This document shows positions 29,687-38,604 of a stretch of DNA of 64,000 nt, one piece after another (the first letter of the stretch is position 1; each line of letters opens with the position of its first letter). Made by a program: the position numbers and the translations under genes. Source of the stretch: Chloroflexota bacterium (GTDB lineage: Bacteria; Chloroflexota; Anaerolineae; Caldilineales; Caldilineaceae). Location of the stretch: positions 1 through 64,000 of the forward strand of contig BOKO01000006.1 of NCBI GenBank assembly GCA_016861025.1, read 5' to 3'. Under the pieces are notes generated by a model. That model was given only the letters and a program-made list of their open reading frames with translations. It ran no database searches and was not told where the DNA came from.

Positions 29687-30493
29687 TCATTTTTGCACAT
29701 AGCGAACATACAATTCCCGTGTATTCTCATCCGCCGTCAATTCAAAGACCGCCGCCGGTCCGGCTGGCTGCCCTTGTGGGTCCAGCAATTGGATGCGCCA
29801 TTCGCCGGCCTGTGGCTCCACAAAAACGACGCTGAAGTTGGTGAAACGTGTGAAGGGGCCGACGCTCTCGCGCGTCTGCTCGGGCAACCCCGCAAAGGAG
29901 ACTTCATCGACCACGAGTGCAGAGCCGAGATGCTCGACGCGCAACGAATAGCCGCCCAATCCAAGCTCGGCGGGCGAATAAATATAAGCGTAGATGCGCA
30001 CAACATTCGGCGCCAATGACTCGGTGGGGAACTTGGTGGCCTCTTCCAGTGCAAATGGGTACTCCGGCTCAGGCGTTGGGGTGGGCGTCGGTTCTGGCGT
30101 CGGCGTATCGGTGGGCAGTGGCGTCGGCGTGATCGTTGGCGTTTCGGTTGGTGTGGCGGTGGGTTCGGGCGTCGGCGTCTCGGTTGGCGTATCTGTCGAC
30201 GTTGGGGTGCTGGTTGCAATCGCTGCAGCAATCTGGGTGGGGTCTACGGCTTGCTGCCCAGGCTGAACCGGGCCAGCCTGCACCTGCGGTTCGGCTTGCG
30301 GTTGCGACTGCTCGAATTGCGCAGCCGCCGCTTCGGCTGGGGTTGGCGTCCAGGTCGGAATCGGTGTGCGCGTCGGAGGAGTTTCCTGTCCACCGCAGCC
30401 CGTCAACAGTAAAACACTGAGCAGCACCACACAGGCCACAACCAGAGGTGAGGAAATCAATTGAGCGTTGACGCGTTGCTTTGCTGGTTTCAT
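29687..30493 (-). CDS. TP-repeat lipoprotein
   Basis: The 268-residue protein has a lipoprotein signal peptide with lipobox LLTGC (Cys33) after a hydrophobic helix. A Gln/Ala/Pro region is followed by a long Thr-Pro-Thr-Glu tract (~90-145), here encoded by GGCGTCGGCGT-like repeats. The C-terminal ~120 residues form a beta-rich domain of unknown type (FALEEATKFPTESLAPNVVRIYAYIYSP ... WRIQLLDPQGQPAGPAAVFELT). The frame is open much further upstream, but that part runs antisense to parA, so translation is placed at the ATG before MKPAKQRV. It is probably a surface protein with an extended spacer lifting the C-terminal domain through the envelope. Confidence 0.7.
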   Translation of the reverse strand: MKPAKQRVNAQLISSPLVVACVVLLSVLLLTGCGGQETPPTRTPIPTWTPTPAEAAAAQFEQSQPQAEPQVQAGPVQPGQQAVDPTQIAAAIATSTPTSTDTPTETPTPEPTATPTETPTITPTPLPTDTPTPEPTPTPTPEPEYPFALEEATKFPTESLAPNVVRIYAYIYSPAELGLGGYSLRVEHLGSALVVDEVSFAGLPEQTRESVGPFTRFTNFSVVFVEPQAGEWRIQLLDPQGQPAGPAAVFELTADENTRELYVRYVQK

Positions 30494-30715
30494 CTGTTCT
30501 TCGACAACGTGTTTCACAATGATTCTGGTTCCACTTGCGACGCGCTCATGAACCGCGCCAAGCGTCCATAGTAGCGCAAGAGAGCATCGACGCCAAACCG
30601 ACGTGATCGGCAACAGCCGCACAACGGGGGATTTCGCATCCGCAACCGGTCGCAACACCGCCACAATTCCCCAACGTACATGTTCCGTTGTACAATCATC
30701 GGAAGGAATGAACTT

Positions 30716-31477
30716 ATGCGCAAGATGGCAATTGCCCTCTCCAAAGGGGGTGTAGGCAAAAGTACAACCGCAGTCAACCTTGCCAGCGCACTCGTCCAGC
30801 GCCAACGACGTGTGCTGCTTCTCGACATGGATACGCAAGGACAGGTCGCCAGGATGCTGAATGTGGCGCCTCCTCATAACGTGGCCGAGGTGATCAGCGG
30901 CGATGTGTCGATCAACGAGGCGTTGTTCGAGGCGCGCCCAGGATTGTGGCTGCTGGCAGGTGGTCGCGGGCTGGCGGGTCTCAAGCGCGCCATCGACCGC
31001 AAGGAATTTGGCGGCGAGCAAACGCTGTCCGAGGCGCTTGCCTCGTTGGACAGCAGCTACGACTATGTGCTCGTCGACACAGCGCCGGGTTGGGATGTGT
31101 TGACGGTGAACGCCCTTTTCTTTGTGGACGAGGTGTTGGCGCCCGTGGCATTGGAGGTGCTTGCCTTGCAGGGCTTGCAGGAGTTCACGCGCAGCCTTGC
31201 CGCCATTCGCCGCTATCATCAGCGCCTGGAACTGCGCTACGTGCTGCCCACCTTCCACGACCGCCGCGTGCGCAAGTCAGACGAAATTTTGCAACAATTG
31301 CGCAGCCATTTCACCACACAAGTATGCAACCCGATTCGTTACAACGTGCGGCTTTCCGAGGCGCCCGGCTACGGTCAGACGATCTTCGAGTATGCTGTGC
31401 ACTCCACCGGCGCGGAGGATTATCGCCTGCTGGCAGAAAGGATTTTGAGCGATGAGCACGCGCAAACCAACGCCTGA
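30716..31477 (+). CDS. ParA-family ATPase
   Basis: The 253-residue protein has the deviant Walker A motif SKGGVGKSTTAVNLASAL at residues ~8-25, LLLDMDTQGQVARML (Walker A' Asp), YDYVLVDTAPGWDVLTVNAL (Walker B) and a RYNVRLSEAPGYGQTIFEY end, typical of ParA/Soj. ParA ATPases position chromosomes, plasmids or protein clusters. No parB or centromere-like repeats lie nearby. Instead it overlaps by 26 bases a small DUF4177-like gene, so it may position something other than DNA. GGAAGGA lies 8 bases before the chosen ATG. Confidence 0.88.
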   Translation: MRKMAIALSKGGVGKSTTAVNLASALVQRQRRVLLLDMDTQGQVARMLNVAPPHNVAEVISGDVSINEALFEARPGLWLLAGGRGLAGLKRAIDRKEFGGEQTLSEALASLDSSYDYVLVDTAPGWDVLTVNALFFVDEVLAPVALEVLALQGLQEFTRSLAAIRRYHQRLELRYVLPTFHDRRVRKSDEILQQLRSHFTTQVCNPIRYNVRLSEAPGYGQTIFEYAVHSTGAEDYRLLAERILSDEHAQTNA

Positions 31478-31862
31478 CATTCTCGACGATGTGCTCGGCG
31501 CCGGCAATGTCGCCGAAACCGATGCGGAGATTCCCATCTTTCAGACCGCCGCGCAAGCGCCCAAGACGCGGCCAACGCGATCCAAAGCACAGCTTACACC
31601 CGAGCTCGAACCGGAGCCGACGCCGCCCATCCCCGTAATTGTCAAACCGGTGGAATGGGAATATCGCGAGGTGATCGTGCGCGACTATCGCGGCTGGCGT
31701 GTGCGTTTTGTCGATGGCCGAGAGCGCAGCAACTGGAAAAATGGCCCCACGCTGCGCGAATACCTCGAACAGGTCGGTAAAGAAGGCTGGGAGCTGGTCA
31801 GCCTCAGCGAACGCCATCATAACCAAAAAACTGCGTATTTCAAGCGCATCAAGCACCTATGA
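31452..31862 (+). CDS. Small protein with C-terminal DUF4177-like domain
   Basis: The 136-residue protein has a Pro/Glu-rich N-terminal half without clear fold. Its C-terminal domain (EWEYREVIVRDYRG ... LREYLEQVGKEGWELVSLSERHHNQKTAYFKR) matches the DUF4177 pattern of W.Y..V....LNELG.EGWELV and a final YFKR. The start overlaps parA by 26 bases and the stop overlaps the GNAT gene by 4 bases (ATGA), so the three are co-translated. It is a candidate ParA partner. The function is unknown. Confidence 0.65.
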   Translation: MSTRKPTPDILDDVLGAGNVAETDAEIPIFQTAAQAPKTRPTRSKAQLTPELEPEPTPPIPVIVKPVEWEYREVIVRDYRGWRVRFVDGRERSNWKNGPTLREYLEQVGKEGWELVSLSERHHNQKTAYFKRIKHL

Positions 31863-32452
31863 TTCAGCGCCCTATTCTGCTCGACATTCCCAGCGCCTTC
31901 GAGAGTGAACGGCTGCTGTTGCGGGCGCCGCGGCCAGGCGACGGCGAAGCGCTCAACCAGGCAGTGCTCGAATCGTTGGAGGAGCTGCGCCCGTGGATGC
32001 CATGGGCAGCCGACGCGCCGACGCCCGCCGACAGCGAGGAAGTTGTGCGTCGCGCCGCCGCCAGGTATCAGGCGCGCGAAGATTTCATGCTCTTGCTCTG
32101 GCATAAAGAGAGCGGCGCATTGGTCGGCGCCAGCGGCATGCACCGCATCGACTGGGAAATCCCTGCGGTCGAAATTGGCTACTGGGTGCGCACCTCGATG
32201 GCCGGACAAGGATACATCACCGAAGCTGTCAACGCTATCACACACTTCGCCTTTACGAATCTCGGCGCGCATCGCGTCGAGATTCGCTGTGATGAACAGA
32301 ACGTGCGGAGTGCAGCGGTTGCCCGTCGCGCCGGATTTGCGCTGGAGGGTGTGCTGCGCAACGAACGCCGCAACCATCTGACGTTGGAGTTGCGCAACAC
32401 CATGATCTTTTCCAGGCTCCCGCACGATGAAGCCACAAAGATAAAGCCATAA
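31859..32452 (+). CDS. GNAT N-acetyltransferase (RimJ/RimL type)
   Basis: The 197-residue protein fits RimJ/RimL-type acetyltransferases: SERLLLRAPRPGDGEALNQAV at the start, GASGMHRIDWEIPAVEIGYWVRTSMAGQGYITEAVNAITHFAF (acetyl-CoA loop around MAGQGY), and VEIRCDEQNVRSAAVARRAGFALEGVLRNE. Such enzymes acetylate N-terminal amines of ribosomal proteins, amino acids or antibiotics. It is the last gene of the parA unit. Confidence 0.88.
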   Translation: MIQRPILLDIPSAFESERLLLRAPRPGDGEALNQAVLESLEELRPWMPWAADAPTPADSEEVVRRAAARYQAREDFMLLLWHKESGALVGASGMHRIDWEIPAVEIGYWVRTSMAGQGYITEAVNAITHFAFTNLGAHRVEIRCDEQNVRSAAVARRAGFALEGVLRNERRNHLTLELRNTMIFSRLPHDEATKIKP

Positions 32453-32457
32453 CGAAG

Positions 32458-33279
32458 TCAAGCTGACAATCCGTTAGGACGGTAGATTGCCAACAACTCC
32501 GCTGTTTTGGTGCGATTGGCGGCGTCGCTGCTGATGTGCCGCTGCACGTCAAAGTGGAGGATCTGGTCAGCGTCAGCATACACTTCACGTGTGAACGGGA
32601 TGTCGTGATTAGAAATGATAACCGGAACGCCGCGTTGCGCTGCACGTTGCGCCTCTTCGGCAAGCCGACATTGACGCACGAGAGCGAAACCATCTTCGCT
32701 GTAGCTGGTGAAGTTTGCAGTGGTCGAGAGCGGTGCATAGGGGGGATCGCAATAGACAACATCGCCAGGGACAACAGCGCTCAGCGTGGTGATGAAATCA
32801 GCGACCACGAACTCGCAGCGCGACGCCCTCCGCCAAAAGTGAAGCATCTCGTCGCGCGGGAAGTAGGGGCGAGCATATCGACCAAAAGGCACATTAAAGC
32901 CCCCAGCGCTGTTGTAGCGACACAGGCCGTTGTAGCCGTGTCGATTGAGATAGACGAACAACGCCGCCCGCTCTTCCAAGTCGGTGGCGGCGTTGAAGCG
33001 CTGGCGTAGTGCATAATAGGCGTCGGGCTGGTTGTTGGCCGGAATAAAATACTCAGCGCAGGCGTCAATGAAGGACGGGCCGCCGCGCTGAAGTTGTCGG
33101 TAACAGTTGATCAGGTCGCGATTGGCGTCAGCCAACAGGTACCCAGGAAACTCAACATTGAGAAAGAGCGCGCCGGAGCCGACAAAAGGTTCGACCAGGC
33201 GTTCGCCTTGTGGCAGCACCGCCTTGATCCGTTCGACCACTCGCATCTTGCCACCCGCCCACTTCAAAAACGGTCTCAT
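32458..33279 (-). CDS. D12-class DNA adenine methylase (Dam-like)
   Basis: The 273-residue protein has the Dam/D12 class order: RPFLKWAGGKMRVVERI at the start, LVEPFVGSGALFLN (SAM-binding FxGxG), LADANRDLINCYRQL, and the catalytic DPPY in VVYCDPPYAPLS followed by TANFTSYSEDGFALVRQ. It would methylate N6 of adenine, GATC being the usual Dam site but unproven here. No restriction endonuclease lies beside it, so it may be an orphan methylase or part of mismatch repair or replication control. The start is placed at the ATG before RPFLKW, as in most family members; a GTG six codons upstream is possible. Confidence 0.9.
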   Translation of the reverse strand: MRPFLKWAGGKMRVVERIKAVLPQGERLVEPFVGSGALFLNVEFPGYLLADANRDLINCYRQLQRGGPSFIDACAEYFIPANNQPDAYYALRQRFNAATDLEERAALFVYLNRHGYNGLCRYNSAGGFNVPFGRYARPYFPRDEMLHFWRRASRCEFVVADFITTLSAVVPGDVVYCDPPYAPLSTTANFTSYSEDGFALVRQCRLAEEAQRAAQRGVPVIISNHDIPFTREVYADADQILHFDVQRHISSDAANRTKTAELLAIYRPNGLSA

Positions 33280-33324
33280 TGCATCGAAATCCCCCACACA
33301 AACCCACCGGCGCGGCGACCAGGC

Positions 33325-33855
33325 TCACCGTTGGTTTAGCTCCGCCAACGCCGCTTCGTAGATTTGCAAATCACGCGCCGAAAAGCAGCAGGCGATGACT
33401 TGCTCCACAGTATGATTTACAGCCAGGAAAGCGAGCATCTCGCGCAGGGCGATGCGGCTGGCGCGCTCGATAGGAAAACCGTAGACGCCGGTGCTGATCG
33501 ATGGGAAGGCGATGGTGCGGATATCCTCGTGTGCGGCCACGATGACGAAGACGCTGCGATAACAGCGCGCCAGCAACTCCTCTTCGCCATGCCCACCGCC
33601 GCGCCATATCGGCCCGACGGTGTGAATGACATATTTCGCCGGCAAGTTGTAGCCGCGCGTCAGCCGCGCCTCACCGGTCGGGCAGCCGCCGAGCATACGA
33701 CATTCCGCCAGCAACCCTGGCCCCGCCGCCCGATGGATGGCGCCGTCAACGCCGCCCCCACCCAACAACGATGAGTTGGCGGCGTTGACGATGGCGTCGA
33801 CATGCAAGGTGGTGATGTCAGCCTGAATGATCGAAAGGCGGTTCACACCTGACAT
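33325..33855 (-). CDS. Macrodomain ADP-ribose hydrolase
   Basis: The 176-residue protein is a single MacroD-type macrodomain: IIQADITTLHVDAIVNAANSSLLGGGGVDGAIHRAAGPGLL, CPTGEARLTRGYNLPAKYVIHTVGP and IAFPSISTGVYGFPIERAS. It removes ADP-ribose from proteins or deacetylates O-acetyl-ADP-ribose. GGAGAGG lies 6 bases before the ATG. The adjacent Dam-like gene 45 bases downstream is on the same strand. Confidence 0.93.
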   Translation of the reverse strand: MSGVNRLSIIQADITTLHVDAIVNAANSSLLGGGGVDGAIHRAAGPGLLAECRMLGGCPTGEARLTRGYNLPAKYVIHTVGPIWRGGGHGEEELLARCYRSVFVIVAAHEDIRTIAFPSISTGVYGFPIERASRIALREMLAFLAVNHTVEQVIACCFSARDLQIYEAALAELNQR

Positions 33856-33906
33856 TTCACCTCTCCAATCGCTGAACTTTGCAATCCACAAATCACCGCC
33901 TGGTTG

Positions 33907-36900
33907 TTATTCGCTCACGACAAAACTCCACGTATACGGCGCAACCATCGGCGTTGTCTGTTCGACGTTGAAAACCGTAACGGTGTATTCGCCCGCAGAG
34001 AGCAGTGCAGCAGGGGTGAAGGTGAAGCTGCGCCCGCTTGACTGTGTCACGGCGCCTGGAACAGGATCACCGTCGCCATCCACCACCGTAATCACCTGCG
34101 CCAGATCGCCGCCCACCGGCGAAACGAGGATGCTGAACTCTACAGTGATGGCGTCGGGAGCGGGGCCGCTGCTGTCGGGCGCAGGCGACGCCGCCGTCAC
34201 CAGCGGGTCGCGCCAGAATTGGATGGCGCGACGATCATCGGGGCCATCGCCGCCCCAGTCGGTGGCCGTGTCCTCGACCAGCATCGTCCCATCGGCGCCT
34301 TTGACCACGGTGAGATGGCGGTTGCCAAAGCCGCTGATCGTCCCCCACTGTTCGACCGTCTCCCAACTGCCACGCGTATATTTGTATTGCAAGCGTGTGC
34401 CCTCCTTGAGCGTCGCCGTAAACTCCCAATGTCGCTCATCAGCGGGCGTCATCGGTGTGAGGCTCGGATTGTAGGGCGCTAAGAATGCATCAACGTTGTC
34501 GCCGGCGATGAAGATTGTGTCGTTTGGCGGCGTTTCGGCGGGCGTGAGCACGCGCCAGGTCACATCCACCATGCTCAGTTCGGCGGTCAGCGTGATCGCC
34601 GGCGACGGATCGGAGACATTGAACGCTGTGTCGACCGACTGCACGGTGTAAACGTAGGTGTGCCCGGTTGTCACGGTTGTGTCGGTGTAGATCGACATCG
34701 TCTTAGGAATATCGACGCGAACTGCGCAGCCCTCCTCGCCGGCGGTCAGGTCGGCGCGGCAGATGCGAAATGCGTGCAGATCCGCGGTGCGCGAGGTGCG
34801 GATGCCAATGGCGATCAGCGCGCCCGTGCGCGCCACTTCATCGAGGCGGAAGGGCGCTCGCGGCGCTTCGGCGTCTGGGTTGGGGAAGACGATCATGCGC
34901 GCCTGGTTGATGCTTTCCGTCCATTCGCGCCCGCCCGTAGTCGAAGCGCGCCATTTGACGATATATTCGCCCACAGCGTCTGGCAGCAACCGCGCAGCGT
35001 AGACATCACCGCCGCCCTGGTTGTCGGTCACATATTCGCCGTCTATCCACGTGAACTCGCCATCTCCGTCGATCAGCGACCACCCCGCTTGCATCAACAC
35101 ACCCGGCGCCCTGCCTGTGATCTCGGTCAAACCGGCTGCAAAGACAGCAGCGCGCGTCTCTTGCGACGGTTCGACCGCACTGAGCGTGTGCTGAAGCGTC
35201 AGCGGCTCTTCGACCACAACCGACTGCACCACTGCGTGCGGCGTCAGCGCTGCGGCGTCGCTCGCCGCGCTGCGCAGCCCGTTGTAGCCGATGGCGACGA
35301 CGCGATAGAAGTAAGTCGCACCGTTGGTCAACCCGGCGTCGGTGAAGTCGAAAGCAACGTCGCTGCCCGGCAGCACGGCGATCTCCTCGTAGCCGCCATC
35401 GACCGGCGAGCGCAGCACCGCAAAGCGTTCAGCGCTGTCGTCGCCCTGGATCGTGAGCGTGACGCTGCGATTACCCTCCGCAGTGGCGACGAGCTGCGGC
35501 GCAGGGGGCGTCGTGAAATCGACATCCGCCGCCGTCATCCAAAGCTGGTAACCCATCGCCGGCGCGTCAAAGGCGATGTTGCCGAGGTCGCCGACGATGA
35601 GTGTAGCGGCGCTGAAGGGATCGCGCAGCTCGGCGCCCCACGGCAAATAACCTGACGCGTCGAAGCTGACCAGGCGATCAACGTTGCTGCGGTTGACTGC
35701 GATGATCGCAGCGCCGCTCTCGTCCTTGCGCCCAAAGACCACCAGCCCGGCGTCATCGACGAGCAGCGTATCCCACGAACCGGTGCGCAGAAAACTGTGT
35801 TGCTGGCGAAGCTGACCCAGCCGCTGATAATGTTCCAGCAGCGTGACATCTTGCTGTCGCCACGCCGGCAGCCCGTCATAGCCGTCGGCATCGGGCCAGG
35901 GATAGGGCTGGCGATTATAGGGATCGTCGCGCCCCACATCGCTGCCAAAACCGACCAACCCGACCTCATCGCCGTAGTAGATCGTCGGTGCGCCCGGCAG
36001 CGTGAACTGGAGCACCGCCGCCAACGCCAGACGGGCGCGGCCATCCTCGAAACCGTTGTTGGGTTCGAGCGCAGCGAAGTCGATGCCGTCATGGTCGAGC
36101 ACGCGCACGGCGCGGTTGACATCATGCGAGGAGAGCAGATTCATCGCCGTGGCGAAGGCTGCTGGCGGATAGTCTTCCTGGATCGCGCGCAGCGCCGCCT
36201 CGAACTCGGTCGCAGTCAGTGCAGACACGCCGCCGTCGTTGTCCTCAAAATTGCTGTCGCGCAGAAAGCCGAGCACAGCGCTGCGGAAACGATAGTTCAT
36301 CGTCGAGTCGAACTCGTCGCCAAGCACGCGCAGCCGCGCCTCGTCTTCGCGCCACGTCTCCGAGATGAGCAACGCGTCGGGGTGTGCGGCTTTGACCGCA
36401 TTGCGCATCAATTCGAAGAAATGAGGGTTGATGTTGACTACATCTGGCACCACGTCGATGCGCCAGCCCTCGACGCCGGGCAGGTCGAGCCATTGAAGCG
36501 CAATGCCTTCCACGCCCAGCCAGTTGTCGATCACCTCCTCGTTGGCGGTGTCGAGCTGCGGCAGCGTCGCCACGTTGAACCAGCCGCGGAAGTTGATATC
36601 GCCTGCGCACGCGCCCGTGCCAGCCGGTCGCGCTGGATCAAAGAAATACCAGCTCCGGTATAGGCTCTGCTCGCTTTCGCACGCGCCGACGGTTTCGTGA
36701 CGGCTGAAGCGGTCGAAGAAGGGGCTGTCGCTCGACGAGTGGTTGGGCACGCCGTCAAGAATCAACGTCATGCCGCGTTCGGCAACCTCGGCGGCGAACT
36801 GCGCAAAGAAGACGTTGCTCGCCCCCGGGTCGCCCACAATCGCCAGGTTGTCGTCAACCTGCCGGTAGTCGCGGCCATCATATTTGTGGTTGGAAGGCGA

Positions 36901-38403
36901 ATCAAAGATCGGGTTGAAATAAATCGTCGTCACGCCCAGTTCTTGTAGATACTCCAATTTTTCCTGCACACCCTGTAAGTCTCCACCAAAGAATGTGCAG
37001 TTGTATGCACCGTACCACTCTGGATTGCGGTTGGGGTCATACGGCTCCGGGTCGGGAACCAGGCTGTTCCACGGTGAGATCGGGCGCGCATGGCCGCCGC
37101 ACTCATCGGGGTAGAACCAATCGTCGGCGGTCGGGTTGTTGGATGGGTCGCCATCGCGGAAACGGTCGGGGAAAATCTGATAGATCGTGGCGTTCTTTGC
37201 CCATTCCGGCGCATCAAAGGCAGGATCGTAGACATAGATATTCCAGCCAAGATCGCTCGACGGCATGGCATTGTAGCTGCGCCCGAGTCCGCCATCGTGC
37301 CTTTCGTCGTCGGCATAGTAGACGATCGCACTGCCGTCGGCAACACTAAAGGCGTACGCCAGCACATCAAGCGCGGCGCCGGTGTTGACAGTCGTCTCCC
37401 ACCACTCGTAGCGATCGTCGCGAGCAACGGATTGCATCGGCGTGAAGCGCATGACGCCCTCGCTGACGCTGCCCCACAGCAATGTGACCTGCTCGACATC
37501 GTTGACAGCGGTGCGCAGGCGCAAGGTCACGTCGGTGTTGGTCGGCTGCGCACCGAAGGGGACGCGATAGCGGTCGCTGCGGCTGTCGTGGCGCAGGGCG
37601 GCGATCGCAACTGCGTCGTCGCCACGAGCGGTGCGCAACAGCGGAATCGGGCCGCTCGCCGCGCTGACGCTGAGGTTGATCGCGCCAGTCGTGCGGTCGT
37701 AGTAGAAGATGACATCGCCGCCAGCGTCAGGCACAGTGAAGCGGATATTCGGTCCATCTGGCTGCCCGCCTGCGCCGTAATTCTCGTCCCATGCGCCGTC
37801 GATGGCGACTTTGAATTCGTAATTGCCGCCGGGCAAGGTGACGGTCAGCGTCCATACACCGTCGCCGTCGCCGTCGCTGCCCTGCACGACTGGATCGGCG
37901 GGCTGCCAGTCGACACCACTCAAGATCGACGCATAGTCGCCCGGAAAGGAGACGGCGGAGGGCGTTGCGCCCGGCTCCGGTGTGGTCGGCAGACTCGTGG
38001 GCAGGTCGTTCGGATCGACCGGTTGTAAAAAGACTTCGGGCACGGCGGAGACGACCCATGCCTCGCGGCCCGTCGCCAGGTTCAGAAACTGATCAGGGCC
38101 GGGGTCTTTCTCATCGCCGCGGTGGATAATGAAACCGAGTGCGTCGCTGCCGGCAGCCAACGGCACAACCCAGAAAACCCCGAAATCATCTTCTCCGGCG
38201 GGCGCCAGCGGCTCCGCCCACGCCGTCTCCTGTGCGGCGGCGCCCCACACGTGCAGCCCCCAACCGTCATAGTCGCCGTCGGGGCGATGGTAGTGGATCG
38301 TGGCGGCGTCTTGCGCCAACGCAACCGGCGCCACGGGCAAGAACGTTGACAGCGTCAACGCAGTCACAAGCAGTGTATGCAACAGGCGACGGATCGAAAA
38401 CAT
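33907..38403 (-). CDS. Giant secreted GH13 amylopullulanase-type glycoside hydrolase
   Basis: The 1498-residue exoenzyme starts with a signal peptide (1-30, ending ALAQ). Then come a CBM41-like starch-binding domain (~32-120, IHYHRPDGDYDGWGLHVWG), a pullulanase X25-type domain (~150-245) and an N-terminal GH13 domain (~255-390). The (beta/alpha)8 domain (~400-950) has DGVPNHSS, nucleophile Asp650 in GWRIDVV, acid/base Glu682 in LISETW and Asp761 in SSHDVNR. Fibronectin-like domains follow (~960-1275), then a CBM20 (~1280-1385, DVTWRVLTPAETPP ... FIAGDN) and a final Ig-like domain. It should cleave alpha-glucans such as starch or pullulan outside the cell. AAAGGAG lies 7 bases before the ATG. 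No sugar transporter is adjacent. Confidence 0.93.
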   Translation of the reverse strand: MFSIRRLLHTLLVTALTLSTFLPVAPVALAQDAATIHYHRPDGDYDGWGLHVWGAAAQETAWAEPLAPAGEDDFGVFWVVPLAAGSDALGFIIHRGDEKDPGPDQFLNLATGREAWVVSAVPEVFLQPVDPNDLPTSLPTTPEPGATPSAVSFPGDYASILSGVDWQPADPVVQGSDGDGDGVWTLTVTLPGGNYEFKVAIDGAWDENYGAGGQPDGPNIRFTVPDAGGDVIFYYDRTTGAINLSVSAASGPIPLLRTARGDDAVAIAALRHDSRSDRYRVPFGAQPTNTDVTLRLRTAVNDVEQVTLLWGSVSEGVMRFTPMQSVARDDRYEWWETTVNTGAALDVLAYAFSVADGSAIVYYADDERHDGGLGRSYNAMPSSDLGWNIYVYDPAFDAPEWAKNATIYQIFPDRFRDGDPSNNPTADDWFYPDECGGHARPISPWNSLVPDPEPYDPNRNPEWYGAYNCTFFGGDLQGVQEKLEYLQELGVTTIYFNPIFDSPSNHKYDGRDYRQVDDNLAIVGDPGASNVFFAQFAAEVAERGMTLILDGVPNHSSSDSPFFDRFSRHETVGACESEQSLYRSWYFFDPARPAGTGACAGDINFRGWFNVATLPQLDTANEEVIDNWLGVEGIALQWLDLPGVEGWRIDVVPDVVNINPHFFELMRNAVKAAHPDALLISETWREDEARLRVLGDEFDSTMNYRFRSAVLGFLRDSNFEDNDGGVSALTATEFEAALRAIQEDYPPAAFATAMNLLSSHDVNRAVRVLDHDGIDFAALEPNNGFEDGRARLALAAVLQFTLPGAPTIYYGDEVGLVGFGSDVGRDDPYNRQPYPWPDADGYDGLPAWRQQDVTLLEHYQRLGQLRQQHSFLRTGSWDTLLVDDAGLVVFGRKDESGAAIIAVNRSNVDRLVSFDASGYLPWGAELRDPFSAATLIVGDLGNIAFDAPAMGYQLWMTAADVDFTTPPAPQLVATAEGNRSVTLTIQGDDSAERFAVLRSPVDGGYEEIAVLPGSDVAFDFTDAGLTNGATYFYRVVAIGYNGLRSAASDAAALTPHAVVQSVVVEEPLTLQHTLSAVEPSQETRAAVFAAGLTEITGRAPGVLMQAGWSLIDGDGEFTWIDGEYVTDNQGGGDVYAARLLPDAVGEYIVKWRASTTGGREWTESINQARMIVFPNPDAEAPRAPFRLDEVARTGALIAIGIRTSRTADLHAFRICRADLTAGEEGCAVRVDIPKTMSIYTDTTVTTGHTYVYTVQSVDTAFNVSDPSPAITLTAELSMVDVTWRVLTPAETPPNDTIFIAGDNVDAFLAPYNPSLTPMTPADERHWEFTATLKEGTRLQYKYTRGSWETVEQWGTISGFGNRHLTVVKGADGTMLVEDTATDWGGDGPDDRRAIQFWRDPLVTAASPAPDSSGPAPDAITVEFSILVSPVGGDLAQVITVVDGDGDPVPGAVTQSSGRSFTFTPAALLSAGEYTVTVFNVEQTTPMVAPYTWSFVVSE

Positions 38404-38604
38404 GAGGAACTCCTTTTGGCACAGGAAAGCGGTGTGAACTCAATAAAAGTGTATCACAATCCGGCGCCTATCCGCTTGCCGAACGCGTGATTGTCACACC
38501 ACTGCATCCCCTTGCGCAGGGAAAGCGATTTCTGCAGGCGTTGTAGGTTTCGATACACGGCTCCCCCAAATACGCTTCACAACGGCGAAGCGGTTCGCTT
38601 TGCC

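Noticed and set aside
30494..31258. N-terminal extension of the TP-repeat lipoprotein frame
   Set aside because: The extension lies antisense to parA and has no signal peptide, whereas the ATG at 30493 begins a clear lipoprotein signal.
34660..35655. Plus-strand frame within the GH13 gene
   Set aside because: Antisense to a continuous 1498-codon gene, no ribosome site and Arg-rich composition.
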